Below are positions 7,572 through 14,677 of a stretch of 14,677 bases of DNA, piece after piece; the stretch's first letter is position 1; every line of letters begins with the position of its first letter. The position numbers and the translations under genes were made by a program. Origin of the DNA: an uncultured Blautia sp. (GTDB taxonomy: Bacteria > Bacillota > Clostridia > Lachnospirales > Lachnospiraceae); the NCBI GenBank assembly GCA_902476765.1, contig CABSEJ010000079.1:1-14677 (forward strand). The letters run 5' to 3'. The notes under the pieces are model-generated. The model was not told where the DNA came from. It saw only the letters and a list, made by a program, of their open reading frames with translations, and made no database searches.

Positions 7572-7610
7572 GACACCTCAAAGTCTTAAAATAATAGGGT
7601 TTAAGGTGTC
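7572..7610 (-). promoter_or_regulatory. Bulged stem-loop in the leader of the Hint gene
   Basis: GACACCT (7572-7578) and AGGTGTC (7604-7610) are inverted copies. Between them CTTAAA (7585-7590) can pair with TTTAAG (7600-7605), sharing two bases with the outer arm, so the folded form would be a 5-pair outer stem, an asymmetric bulge of about 8 bases and a 6-pair inner stem. It lies about 40 bases before the GTG start and could be a leader RNA structure or a protein-binding palindrome. No known riboswitch class is recognised. Confidence 0.35.
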
Positions 7611-7762
7611 TATGAGACTGTTGCATTAAGGGAAACTTGAGAATATCCGCAGCATAAAATGTATGGATATTCTTAATATACGTTTCATGCAGCAGTTCCA
7701 CCTTCATTGTATAATATTGTATATAGTTATTCCAGAGGCCAGACAGGAAAACAAATCGCAAG

Positions 7763-7772
7763 TTTCGACAAA
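7763..7772 (-). promoter_or_regulatory. Candidate Spo0A binding site (0A box)
   Basis: The minus strand reads TTTGTCGAAA, an exact match to the Spo0A box consensus known from B. subtilis (TTTGTCRAAA, core TGTCGAA). It lies 233 bases upstream of the Hint GTG start and roughly 50-70 bases upstream of the transcript starts that the TATACAAT motifs would imply, a plausible activator position. The match is directly visible; the regulation is inference. Confidence 0.5.
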
Positions 7773-7806
7773 ATTCAACAAAAAGAAGGATATGGATAAG
7801 ACTTTC

Positions 7807-9558
7807 TTATTTTCCTCTGTCCAATAGCCCAGGATAAGCCAAAAGCAAAGGCAATCCAATTACCAGAATATAGACATAACGGACTCCAAATGCTGTAGGT
7901 GTAGCCACCATAAGGGTCAGCCAGTTGCCAATCATACCTGCAAGGGGAAGAATGTACAAAGATTTTCTCTTTGCCCAGGCCAAAACAATATCATACAGCA
8001 GAATCCAGACGAAAAGTCCGGAAGGCAGAAAGTCATATTTTCCTGCCAGTTCTTCCTGTATGAAGTATCCCAAATGATTCTCAAAAAACTGGTTCTGATA
8101 AATTCCCCAGTCATTGCCCACAATATCCGTCTTTACAAATTCATATGGCAAATCTCCGCCAATATGCCAGAATCCATAAGTCCCCATTAAATATTGCTCC
8201 ACATAGATTCCAAAATTAGATTTCAAAAGGGAAAACCATGTGGAAAAGAATTCCTCCTTATGGCTGTTCAAATACTCTGTCTGAAATTCCGGAGCCCACT
8301 TAATGGGGTCTACTAGAAATGGATTATAATATTCCGGATACTTTTCCAGAGGCATCAGATTATCCAGAAATTCCTGTTCTTCCTGGCCAATCTCTCCTCC
8401 CTCTATGACCACTCTGGCCATCTGCTGCAGGGGAATTCCCACAGATTCCACAAAAAGATTCTCTGCCGAGAATACTGCCATATAAACAGGCCCTGTAATA
8501 AGATAAATCACAGCCACACTCACCACACTGGCCACAGCCACTTTTTTCACGTTTTTTCTATATATCACCAGCAAACACAGGCTTGTAAGAATCACAATAT
8601 AAATGCCATTATTCCTGAGAAGAGCCATAAGAATACTCCATCCGCTGTAAATCAGCAGATTTTTTCTTTCCAGAAAAGAATCCCTGTCCTCCACCACATG
8701 GTCATACAAAAACATAGCCAGGATAAGCAGCACACCGCAAAACCAGGGGTCCTTCCACATCACAATGGCATAATTTCCAAATATGGGAGCTGCGGCAAAA
8801 AAAGCCAGTCCAAAATAAATCAGCATCTTCCGGATTCCCTTGCTTCTTAACCATTCCAGCAGTCTTCCCATAATCAGGGCCATTGTTGAAAGCTGAAGGA
8901 AAGAATACAAGGCAACTCCCAGATTATAGCCGTAAAAAAGATTTCCTATCTTTAAGCAAAGACCAATGATAAGGGAATAAAAAACCGGGTAATGATTATC
9001 CCAGGGCATATCGCCCAGTACCATAGCAATGGAAATCGTAGCGTCATCCGGCACAATTCCCGGAAAATACACCGCCCACACAGGCAGCCAGCACACTGTA
9101 AGAAGCCCCGTATAGAGCAGCCATCTCTTCCGGCTAAAGCCACTGTCCTCCTTCTTCTCTATGCATCCCAGTTCTCTTTTCTCCCAGAGCCAGTTCAGCC
9201 CTGTAAAAAGCAAAATCCCCAGGCCTGTGTAAAACAAGAACCAGATAATATCTGATAAACCAAAGTCCTGAAACATCCATTGCTCCACGGAAATCTTCTG
9301 GCCTACAACCACCATAGCCCCAAAAAGCAAGGCAAAAATCATGGTTCCGGCAGCCATTCTCTTGTCCTCTCGTATCCTCCTCCACTGTGAGAAAAAAATG
9401 CGAAGCAGGCCATACAAAATCAGGGAAAGAAGTCCAATCCTGATTGGCTCCATTTTCCAGCCCGCCTGCTGAAAAAATACCAGGTTTCCCAGGCCGATTC
9501 CCACTGCCAGCATAAGGCCCTGACTATTTTCCGCCAACAGTTTTTTTACTTTCTTCAT
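7807..9558 (-). CDS. DUF6020-like polytopic membrane protein (GT-C type), copy A
   Basis: A 583-residue membrane protein with roughly a dozen hydrophobic helices. Numbering is from the ATG at 9558. Recognisable conserved patches are YFPGIVPDD (~164-172, with acidic residues in the first outer loop where GT-C enzymes place their catalytic Asp), NHYPVFYS (188-195), WKDP (268-271), RNNGIY (315-320) and PLQQMAR (376-382). The same patches recur in the gene at 12060-13709, so the two are paralogues. Both resemble DUF6020, a family related to GT-C glycosyltransferases, which use polyprenyl-phosphate sugars on the outer membrane face. The family call is from memory and the function is inferred. The start at 9558 is chosen because GGAAAGG lies ~10 bases upstream; the longer GTG start at 9594 has no RBS. 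It overlaps the end of the YfhO gene by 35 bases and is the last gene of the operon. Confidence 0.75.
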   Translation of the reverse strand: MKKVKKLLAENSQGLMLAVGIGLGNLVFFQQAGWKMEPIRIGLLSLILYGLLRIFFSQWRRIREDKRMAAGTMIFALLFGAMVVVGQKISVEQWMFQDFGLSDIIWFLFYTGLGILLFTGLNWLWEKRELGCIEKKEDSGFSRKRWLLYTGLLTVCWLPVWAVYFPGIVPDDATISIAMVLGDMPWDNHYPVFYSLIIGLCLKIGNLFYGYNLGVALYSFLQLSTMALIMGRLLEWLRSKGIRKMLIYFGLAFFAAAPIFGNYAIVMWKDPWFCGVLLILAMFLYDHVVEDRDSFLERKNLLIYSGWSILMALLRNNGIYIVILTSLCLLVIYRKNVKKVAVASVVSVAVIYLITGPVYMAVFSAENLFVESVGIPLQQMARVVIEGGEIGQEEQEFLDNLMPLEKYPEYYNPFLVDPIKWAPEFQTEYLNSHKEEFFSTWFSLLKSNFGIYVEQYLMGTYGFWHIGGDLPYEFVKTDIVGNDWGIYQNQFFENHLGYFIQEELAGKYDFLPSGLFVWILLYDIVLAWAKRKSLYILPLAGMIGNWLTLMVATPTAFGVRYVYILVIGLPLLLAYPGLLDRGK

Positions 9559-12094
9559 CCTTCTTTTTCCTTTCCATATATCTCTCCAGCCCACACAGGC
9601 CTGTGAAGAGAATAATTCCTAAAGCAGAGAGAAAAGCTCCTGTTTTTAATCCCGGCAGGGAATATTTCAATTCTATCTGGTTTTCTCCTTCCTCTACAGG
9701 AATTACCGACAGAGCATTGGCTCCGTCTGTAATTTCCACCTGCTGTCCGTTTACAAAAGCTTTCCACCCCTGGTCATAAGGAATGGTTAAAAGCAGATAC
9801 CCTTCTTCCTGTGCGGTATAAGTTCCCTTTACATAACCGTCTTCAAATACCTGGGTATCCATTTCTCTGGTTCTAAGCTCCTGAATCACCTCTTCAAAAA
9901 GGTCCATATCCAGGTAATAAAAATAAGGAAACATTTCCTGCTCTGTCCCTGTATAATTTTCTAACACAATTGTATGGGACTGGTCTCCATAGCCGGCAGA
10001 AAAAACTTTATAGCTAAGCCATGTGGCATAATTACACCGATAATTTCCATCTACATAAAGCTTTAAATCCTGTATCCAGGAATCCACATATCCGTATAAA
10101 ATATCCTCCGCCTCACCCTGTTCTACAGTTAGAGTCAAAAGATTTTCTCTGATTCCGGTCTGGCACTGGGCTTTCCTGAAAATCTCTACATCCCTTCCCA
10201 GAAGATTGGAGTAAAGCATATTCTGAAAGGCAAAAGGGTCTGCCGATTCGATACTTTCCTGTATTTTCTCATCCGCCCCCATTCCCAGTCCCAGGGCATA
10301 GGGATTAAAATATACGGATTTCCCGTTTTCTTCCGGAATATTCTCCATCTTCTCATAACCCGTTACCTCTTTTTGGGACATCAGATATTTCATGCCCAGA
10401 AGGGAGTCGGAAGGAAGTATGGCCTCCTGGTAAACACTTAAATCCGTCAAGGTAGAATATCCCAAATCAAAAACCAGCCGGTTGGCATCGGAATCATAGG
10501 TAGAGGAATAGTGAGCCATCCCTGCATAATTATAAGCCATAGGCTCATTCAAATAGGCCGAGCAGCCGTCTCCTGGGTCATTCCGTTTCTCCAGGCTGTC
10601 CATTCGGTAAAAAGGCTCCTCTTCCTGGTTTTTTACTGCTTCTGTCTGTTCTATGGTTCCCTTGGCATAGTCCAGATAAACCTGAATACTCTGATTCCCT
10701 CCGTAATTTATGACAAAAGTAAAAATTCCGTTTAAAGCCAGCTCTGTCCCCAGCAGAACCGGAAGGAGAGCCTTCAGCTTCTGAAGCCTTCCTATCAGCA
10801 AAAACACCAAAAGATAAAGGATAAGAAATCCCAGAGTATAAGTTAAATTTTTCTTTTCAAAAGGAGCAAGACGCTGCAGAAGTAAAAAGAGAATGAGACA
10901 CCCTCCATATATCCCCGCCATTGCTTTGCTGCTTCTTCGCTCTTCGTAGGCAAGAGCCCCTTTGGCCGCCAGATACACCACAAGAAAAACCACCAAAAAA
11001 CTATACCGGAACCGGTAGCTTTCCGCACTGCGCATACCGCTCCAAATATGGTCCAAAGGCAGCAGCCAGCAACTTGCAAACATAAACAGCACTGCAGCCA
11101 GAGACAACACCTTCTCCTTTACCGGGATTTTCCGGGCAAAGAAATAATAAAAGAAAAATCCCAAAAGCAACAGGCCGCAGTATAAGGAAACCGTAGGCAC
11201 AATGCTTCCAAGAGCAAAGCCACGGAAAATATCCAGAAAAGAGCCATAGGTATCATAGTAAAAGATAGAAAAATCCAGGGCAGTTTTCCCGTTCTGAAGC
11301 CCTTTAAATATAGGATAAAACACAAGACAGCTTCCCAAAAGTCCGAAAACCATGGTGCAGCCGCAGCGTATGGTATCCCTCACAAAAGCTTTTATTTCTG
11401 TCCATGAGAATTTTTCCGCCTTCAAAATACGCTCATAAAAATAATAAAGCACCGAAAACAGGCCAATCATATATCCGGTATACCAGTTTATGGCAATACT
11501 AAACAAGACCGCCATAAACAGCCACAGCTTTTTCCCTTTGCTGACAAACTCATACACAGCCAAAAGCAGCAGGGGAAGCAAAATCATACCGTCTAAAAAC
11601 ATAATATTCGAAAGCTGCAGCATACTGTACTGGGACAAGCCATAAGCCACAGACAGCATACCGGACATCAGCAGAGACAGCTGGGGGAATCTTCTGCGGA
11701 TAAAAAACCAGACTGTCACTCCTCCAAGCCCCAGCTTTGCCGCTGTCAAGCCAAATAGAAAGGCCGGGAGCTGCTCATTGCTGAAAAATACCACCAACAG
11801 GTTCAACGGGCAGCCCAGATAATAGCCAAATAAAGCCGCCAGAGAACCGCCCAGAGACTTTGAAAAAGAATAAGTAATGCTGGCCTTTCCCAGCAATACA
11901 TCTCTGTAAAAAGCAAAATAGTCTACATATTGAATCTCCTCATCCCACAGCAAATTAGATTTGTCTCCAAAGGGATAAAGGCCGCTGGCCGCCTGTATGA
12001 TGATAAACAATCCAACAATTATTAAAAATATCACACCTGCTGTTTTTGCAGTCTTAAATCTACCTTTCAATCTTCTCTTCCTCTGCCTTTCCAT
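9524..12094 (-). CDS. yfhO: YfhO family GT-C membrane glycosyltransferase
   Basis: An 856-residue protein with the YfhO layout. A basic cytoplasmic N-terminus and a first helix (GVIFLIIVGLFIII) lead to the diagnostic outer-loop motif YPFGDK...LLWDEEIQY (~40-56) with the predicted catalytic acids. Next come many membrane helices to about residue 450, a large soluble extracellular domain (~460-815), and a last helix (GAFLSALGIILFTGL) with a Lys-rich tail. In B. subtilis, YfhO acts with the GtrB-like enzyme CsbB to put GlcNAc onto lipoteichoic acid outside the cell; a GtrB-like gene lies two genes upstream here. The polymer and sugar in this organism are unknown. The start is uncertain: ATG 12094 has a weak RBS, TTG 12070 has AGAGGA 8 bases upstream, and TTG 12103 opens the frame. 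It overlaps the preceding gene by about 35 bases and the following one by 35. Confidence 0.85.
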   Translation of the reverse strand: MERQRKRRLKGRFKTAKTAGVIFLIIVGLFIIIQAASGLYPFGDKSNLLWDEEIQYVDYFAFYRDVLLGKASITYSFSKSLGGSLAALFGYYLGCPLNLLVVFFSNEQLPAFLFGLTAAKLGLGGVTVWFFIRRRFPQLSLLMSGMLSVAYGLSQYSMLQLSNIMFLDGMILLPLLLLAVYEFVSKGKKLWLFMAVLFSIAINWYTGYMIGLFSVLYYFYERILKAEKFSWTEIKAFVRDTIRCGCTMVFGLLGSCLVFYPIFKGLQNGKTALDFSIFYYDTYGSFLDIFRGFALGSIVPTVSLYCGLLLLGFFFYYFFARKIPVKEKVLSLAAVLFMFASCWLLPLDHIWSGMRSAESYRFRYSFLVVFLVVYLAAKGALAYEERRSSKAMAGIYGGCLILFLLLQRLAPFEKKNLTYTLGFLILYLLVFLLIGRLQKLKALLPVLLGTELALNGIFTFVINYGGNQSIQVYLDYAKGTIEQTEAVKNQEEEPFYRMDSLEKRNDPGDGCSAYLNEPMAYNYAGMAHYSSTYDSDANRLVFDLGYSTLTDLSVYQEAILPSDSLLGMKYLMSQKEVTGYEKMENIPEENGKSVYFNPYALGLGMGADEKIQESIESADPFAFQNMLYSNLLGRDVEIFRKAQCQTGIRENLLTLTVEQGEAEDILYGYVDSWIQDLKLYVDGNYRCNYATWLSYKVFSAGYGDQSHTIVLENYTGTEQEMFPYFYYLDMDLFEEVIQELRTREMDTQVFEDGYVKGTYTAQEEGYLLLTIPYDQGWKAFVNGQQVEITDGANALSVIPVEEGENQIELKYSLPGLKTGAFLSALGIILFTGLCGLERYMERKKKDEESKKTVGGK

Positions 12095-13709
12095 ATTTTC
12101 CAAAAATCATTGCCGCCATAACCGGCAGACTTACCGCCAAGGGGTAAGCATACCGGAACACTACCACCGGAGACACCATAAGCGTCAGCCATAGAAGCCA
12201 GGCGGCAGCCCAAGATAAAATGGTCTGATACCGTTTCTTATAAAGACAATAAACCGTTCCGAAACAAAGAATCCAGAAATAAACTCCGGGACTGTAAAAC
12301 CAGGATAAAGCCGGAACCTCTTCATACTTACCATTTTCTGTGTAATCTCTATAGAAATTTTCCAGGCCGGGAAGAAGGCTGTGCCGCTGGATATATACAG
12401 TTTCTCCCGGAAGTTCCCCCACCTGTTCTGTATCTGCATTCTCATAAGGAATAAAAGCCAGATAGGTGCCGGGGTCCGGATACTCCATAGCCGGATACCA
12501 GAATCCAATATTCATTTCAAGGAAGGCTTTCACATAACTGACGGGACACCGCAGTCCGATTTTCCCCCACAGCTTCAGGAATTTTACAGGAGCCTCCTCA
12601 AAGGCCTGACTATTAAAAGTATCCTTCACCGGGTCAGCCACTCTGGAAGCATAAGCTGCATAATCTGGGATATAAATCTCCGCTTCTTCCTTCCATCCGT
12701 CTTCCAGCTTATCTCCTTCCTCCAAAATAGCCCTGGCCATCTGCTGCATAGGTACGCTCAGTATTTCTCCGCTGCTGCCCTTGGTAATTCCCAAGGCCCC
12801 ATAGACAGGGCCGGAATAAATCCCCCAGAGAAAAACAGGAAGAAGAGACAGAGCCGCAGCCCGCTTCCAATATTTCCTTCCAAGGAAGAAAAGAAAAGGA
12901 ACCATACAGATAAAAATATAGATACCGGTGTTACGAAAACAACAGGCCAGAAAAATTACCGCCACATATCCCCCTATTTTTTTCCAGGAGTTCCAAAAGG
13001 CTGCCCCCTCCCGGACCAGCTCATAAGACTTCAGTATTACTATCAGAAATAACCCGGAAAATAAAATATCCTTGGTAGCAGTAAAAGAAGATACTGCATG
13101 AAAGGGAAGCAAGCCATAAAACAAAAGAAAAAGAATTCTTAAAATCGTCGGCAGTTTTCCCCTGAGCGCATAGATAACATAAGAAAAAAGACCGGAAAGA
13201 ATCAACATCTGTCCCACAGAATAAAATCCCAGTCCAATCTCATAAGAATCAAAAAGCTTTTTCCCTGTTTCCATACAAAATCCCAGAAGATACGTATGGA
13301 GAATGGGATGATGGGCACTGATATTTCCCTCCAGGAACCAGCGCACCTGAAATACATTGTCAATCACATAGACTCCCGGACAGGCAGCCGCAAAAGCAGG
13401 CAGCCACAAAAGAAAGAGCGCAGCCCATCCTATCCAGAAAGATTTCCTATCTCTGAACCAGGGAGCTGTTTTCTTCTCCAGTGAACAATTTTCTATCCAT
13501 ACCTGCGCCTTGTCCAGGGTAAAAAACAACATAAGAATCACCAGAGCCGCCACTGGAAGCCACAGAAAAAAACTTTTCAAAATACCTGGCAGCCCTTCCG
13601 CCCCTGCTGTCTCCATATATCTGCCTAAAGCATTCAACCCAGAGAAAAAAGCTGCCATCAAAATTCCGATTATCCAAATTCCTTTATTTTTTCTTAACTT
13701 CTCTAACAT
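12060..13709 (-). CDS. DUF6020-like polytopic membrane protein (GT-C type), copy B
   Basis: A 549-residue polytopic membrane protein paralogous to the product of 7807-9558. Numbering is from the ATG at 13709. The shared patches appear in the same order: CPGVYVID (110-117), HHPILHT (133-139), TKD (212-214), RNTGIY (259-264), SGPVYGALG (299-307) and PMQQMAR (320-326), with a late FRYAYPLAVSLPV membrane segment. Copy B has the HHP form of the second patch where copy A has NHYP. A role as a GT-C enzyme taking its sugar from a polyprenyl-phosphate donor is inferred from the family and neighbours. The ATG at 13709 follows AAAAGGGAG by 3 bases; the alternative ATG at 13727 has no room for an RBS. 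It overlaps the upstream glycosyltransferase gene by 26 bases. Confidence 0.77.
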   Translation of the reverse strand: MLEKLRKNKGIWIIGILMAAFFSGLNALGRYMETAGAEGLPGILKSFFLWLPVAALVILMLFFTLDKAQVWIENCSLEKKTAPWFRDRKSFWIGWAALFLLWLPAFAAACPGVYVIDNVFQVRWFLEGNISAHHPILHTYLLGFCMETGKKLFDSYEIGLGFYSVGQMLILSGLFSYVIYALRGKLPTILRILFLLFYGLLPFHAVSSFTATKDILFSGLFLIVILKSYELVREGAAFWNSWKKIGGYVAVIFLACCFRNTGIYIFICMVPFLFFLGRKYWKRAAALSLLPVFLWGIYSGPVYGALGITKGSSGEILSVPMQQMARAILEEGDKLEDGWKEEAEIYIPDYAAYASRVADPVKDTFNSQAFEEAPVKFLKLWGKIGLRCPVSYVKAFLEMNIGFWYPAMEYPDPGTYLAFIPYENADTEQVGELPGETVYIQRHSLLPGLENFYRDYTENGKYEEVPALSWFYSPGVYFWILCFGTVYCLYKKRYQTILSWAAAWLLWLTLMVSPVVVFRYAYPLAVSLPVMAAMIFGKYGKAEEEKIER

Positions 13710-14677
13710 TTTCTCCCTTTTCCTCATCCTTCAGATTGGTCTCCCCGCAAATATAAATGGGCCTTTTCTTGGTTTCCAGATAAGTTTTAGACAGGTACAT
13801 TCCCAAAATCCCCATACACAGAAGCTGTATGCCGCCCAGCATCAGAATGATACAGGTCATAGAGGGCCAGCCTGCCACCGGGTCGCCAAAGCACAAGGTC
13901 TTCACCAGAATTACTATCAAGAATAGAAAGGCCACCATACACACACCCATTCCCAGCATGGAAACCAAAGCCAAGGGCGCTGTAGAAAAGCCAATGATTC
14001 CTTCCAGGCTGTATTTAAACAGTTTCCAAAAAGACCATTTGGTTTCTCCTGCCTTTCTCTCTATATTCTCAAACTCCAGCCATTTTGTCTTAAAGCCTAC
14101 CCATCCAAAGATACCTTTGGAAAAACGGTTATATTCTGCCAATTCCAATATAGCATTCTTAAATTGACGGGTCATAAGCCTGTAATCTCTTGCCCCATCC
14201 ATAATCTCCGTAGTGGAAATCTTATTCATCAATCCATAGAAACGTCGTGCAAAAAAAGAGCGTACCGGAGGTTCGCCTTTCCGGCTTACCCGGCGGGTGG
14301 CCACAGAATCATAGCCCTCCTCCCGGATGGCCCGGAGCATTTCCGGCAAAAGGGCAGGCGGGTCCTGCAAATCCGCATCCAGCATAGCTACATAATCCCC
14401 GTCTGCATGCTGAAATCCTGCATAAATAGCAGCTTCCTTACCAAAATTTCTGGAAAAAGACAGGTATTTTACCCGGCTGTCCTGCTTGGCCATCCCCTTT
14501 ACCAGCTCCAGAGTACCGTCTTTAGAGCCATCGTCTATAAAAATAGCTTCTGTTTGAACATCTTTCAAACTTTCTGAAACCCTGCAAAACTCTTCATAAA
14601 AATAAGGCAGAACTTCTTCTTCATTGTACCAAACTGCTAGCGCAGTGGCTAGCCTCAGGTACGTGAATCCACCACTT
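13684..14677 (-). CDS. GtrB/CsbB-type family 2 glycosyltransferase (5' end off window or disrupted)
   Basis: The minus-strand frame is open from the right edge, giving about 331 codons, close to the family's usual 310-330. It carries the GT2 signature YNEEEVLP near the start, then IDDGSKDGT, FSRNFGKEAAIYAGF, DADLQDPP (metal and nucleotide-sugar binding) and DYRLMTR, with RKAGETKWS near the end of the catalytic domain. Two C-terminal membrane helices (around VCMVAFLFLIVILV and CIILMLGGIQLLCMGILG) and the GMYLSKTYLETKKRP stretch are typical of GtrB, CsbB and DPM1-like enzymes, which move a sugar from a nucleotide donor to undecaprenyl phosphate on the inner membrane face. That product would feed the GT-C enzymes encoded just downstream. 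Before YNEEE there is no in-frame ATG, GTG or TTG and no RBS, although only 10-12 residues would be expected there. See the finding on the right edge. Confidence 0.9.
   Translation of the reverse strand, partial: SGGFTYLRLATALAVWYNEEEVLPYFYEEFCRVSESLKDVQTEAIFIDDGSKDGTLELVKGMAKQDSRVKYLSFSRNFGKEAAIYAGFQHADGDYVAMLDADLQDPPALLPEMLRAIREEGYDSVATRRVSRKGEPPVRSFFARRFYGLMNKISTTEIMDGARDYRLMTRQFKNAILELAEYNRFSKGIFGWVGFKTKWLEFENIERKAGETKWSFWKLFKYSLEGIIGFSTAPLALVSMLGMGVCMVAFLFLIVILVKTLCFGDPVAGWPSMTCIILMLGGIQLLCMGILGMYLSKTYLETKKRPIYICGETNLKDEEKGENVREVKKK

Larger units (their letters stand above)
7531..7806. other. Intergenic control region between the glycosylation operon and the Hint gene pair
   Basis: This 276-base, AT-rich region holds an exact Spo0A-box consensus, a minus-strand stretch with TATACAAT twice at a 10-base interval (7706-7723, possible -10 elements) and the bulged stem-loop at 7572-7610. 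I see no convincing sigma-A -35, no terminator hairpin for the upstream operon and no small gene with an RBS. Confidence 0.5.

Noticed and set aside
7531..7761. N-terminal extension of the Hint protein (77 extra codons, possible starts at 7761 and 7707)
   Set aside because: The frame is open, but neither start has a Shine-Dalgarno sequence. The stretch contains the 0A-box-proximal AT-rich motifs and the stem-loop, while AAAGGAGG lies 7 bases before GTG 7530.
7741..7806. Terminator for the glycosylation operon after the stop at 7807
   Set aside because: T-rich runs are present, but I found no inverted repeat next to them.
12381..13052. 223-codon plus-strand open frame opposite DUF6020 copy B
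   Set aside because: It is antisense to a gene with clear conserved motifs, and its composition is that of a reverse-complemented membrane protein.
1..14677. CRISPR array, tRNA or rRNA genes, insertion sequences
   Set aside because: No regularly spaced repeats, tRNA-like cloverleaf, rRNA sequence or transposase motif was seen on either strand.

Overview
The window looks like chromosomal DNA from a low-to-mid-GC, spore-lineage Firmicute, most likely a gut Lachnospiraceae (Blautia/Ruminococcus/Dorea type). This rests on strong AGGAGG-type ribosome binding sites, a DUF5717-type protein (a family I associate with Clostridia), GT-C membrane enzymes of the DUF6020 and YfhO kinds, and one exact Spo0A-box consensus. 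The taxonomic assignment is inference. No rRNA, tRNA, CRISPR, insertion sequence or phage gene was seen.

Layout, left to right. (1) 1-2170, minus: the N-terminal ~720 codons of a large DUF5717-like protein that runs off the left edge. (2) 2171-2313: a short divergent control region with two back-to-back sigma-A-like promoters. (3) 2314-3417, plus: a complete PLP-dependent aminotransferase-fold enzyme of the HisC/CobD group, followed by a strong hairpin terminator. (4) 3573-7530, minus: two overlapping genes that I could not assign to a characterised system. The upstream gene encodes a 502-residue protein with a C-terminal Hint (hedgehog/intein) module. The downstream gene encodes an 826-residue protein with a beta-rich N-terminus, a helical middle and a glycine-rich hydrophobic C-terminal block. 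The 276-base leader before them holds an exact Spo0A-box consensus and a bulged stem-loop. (5) 7807-14677, minus: four overlapping genes for envelope glycosylation: a GtrB/CsbB-type family 2 glycosyltransferase (cut by the right edge), a DUF6020-like GT-C protein, a YfhO-family GT-C protein and a second DUF6020-like GT-C protein.

How the parts may work together. In B. subtilis, a GtrB-like enzyme (CsbB) charges undecaprenyl phosphate with a sugar, and YfhO transfers the sugar on the outer membrane face to lipoteichoic acid. The right-hand operon carries that pair, with a DUF6020 paralogue on each side of YfhO, so it probably decorates a cell-surface polymer with sugars. Every junction in this operon is an overlap, which suggests translational coupling. 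The Hint gene pair sits directly downstream of this operon but is separated by its own leader, so it is probably a separate unit.

The most interesting part is the 3573-7530 gene pair. It looks like a self-processing protein plus a membrane-inserting partner, possibly switched on by Spo0A. No immunity gene, secretion signal or transporter is visible next to it. The last ~48 bases of the window do not read as a normal start of the glycosyltransferase and may be an assembly or linker artefact.
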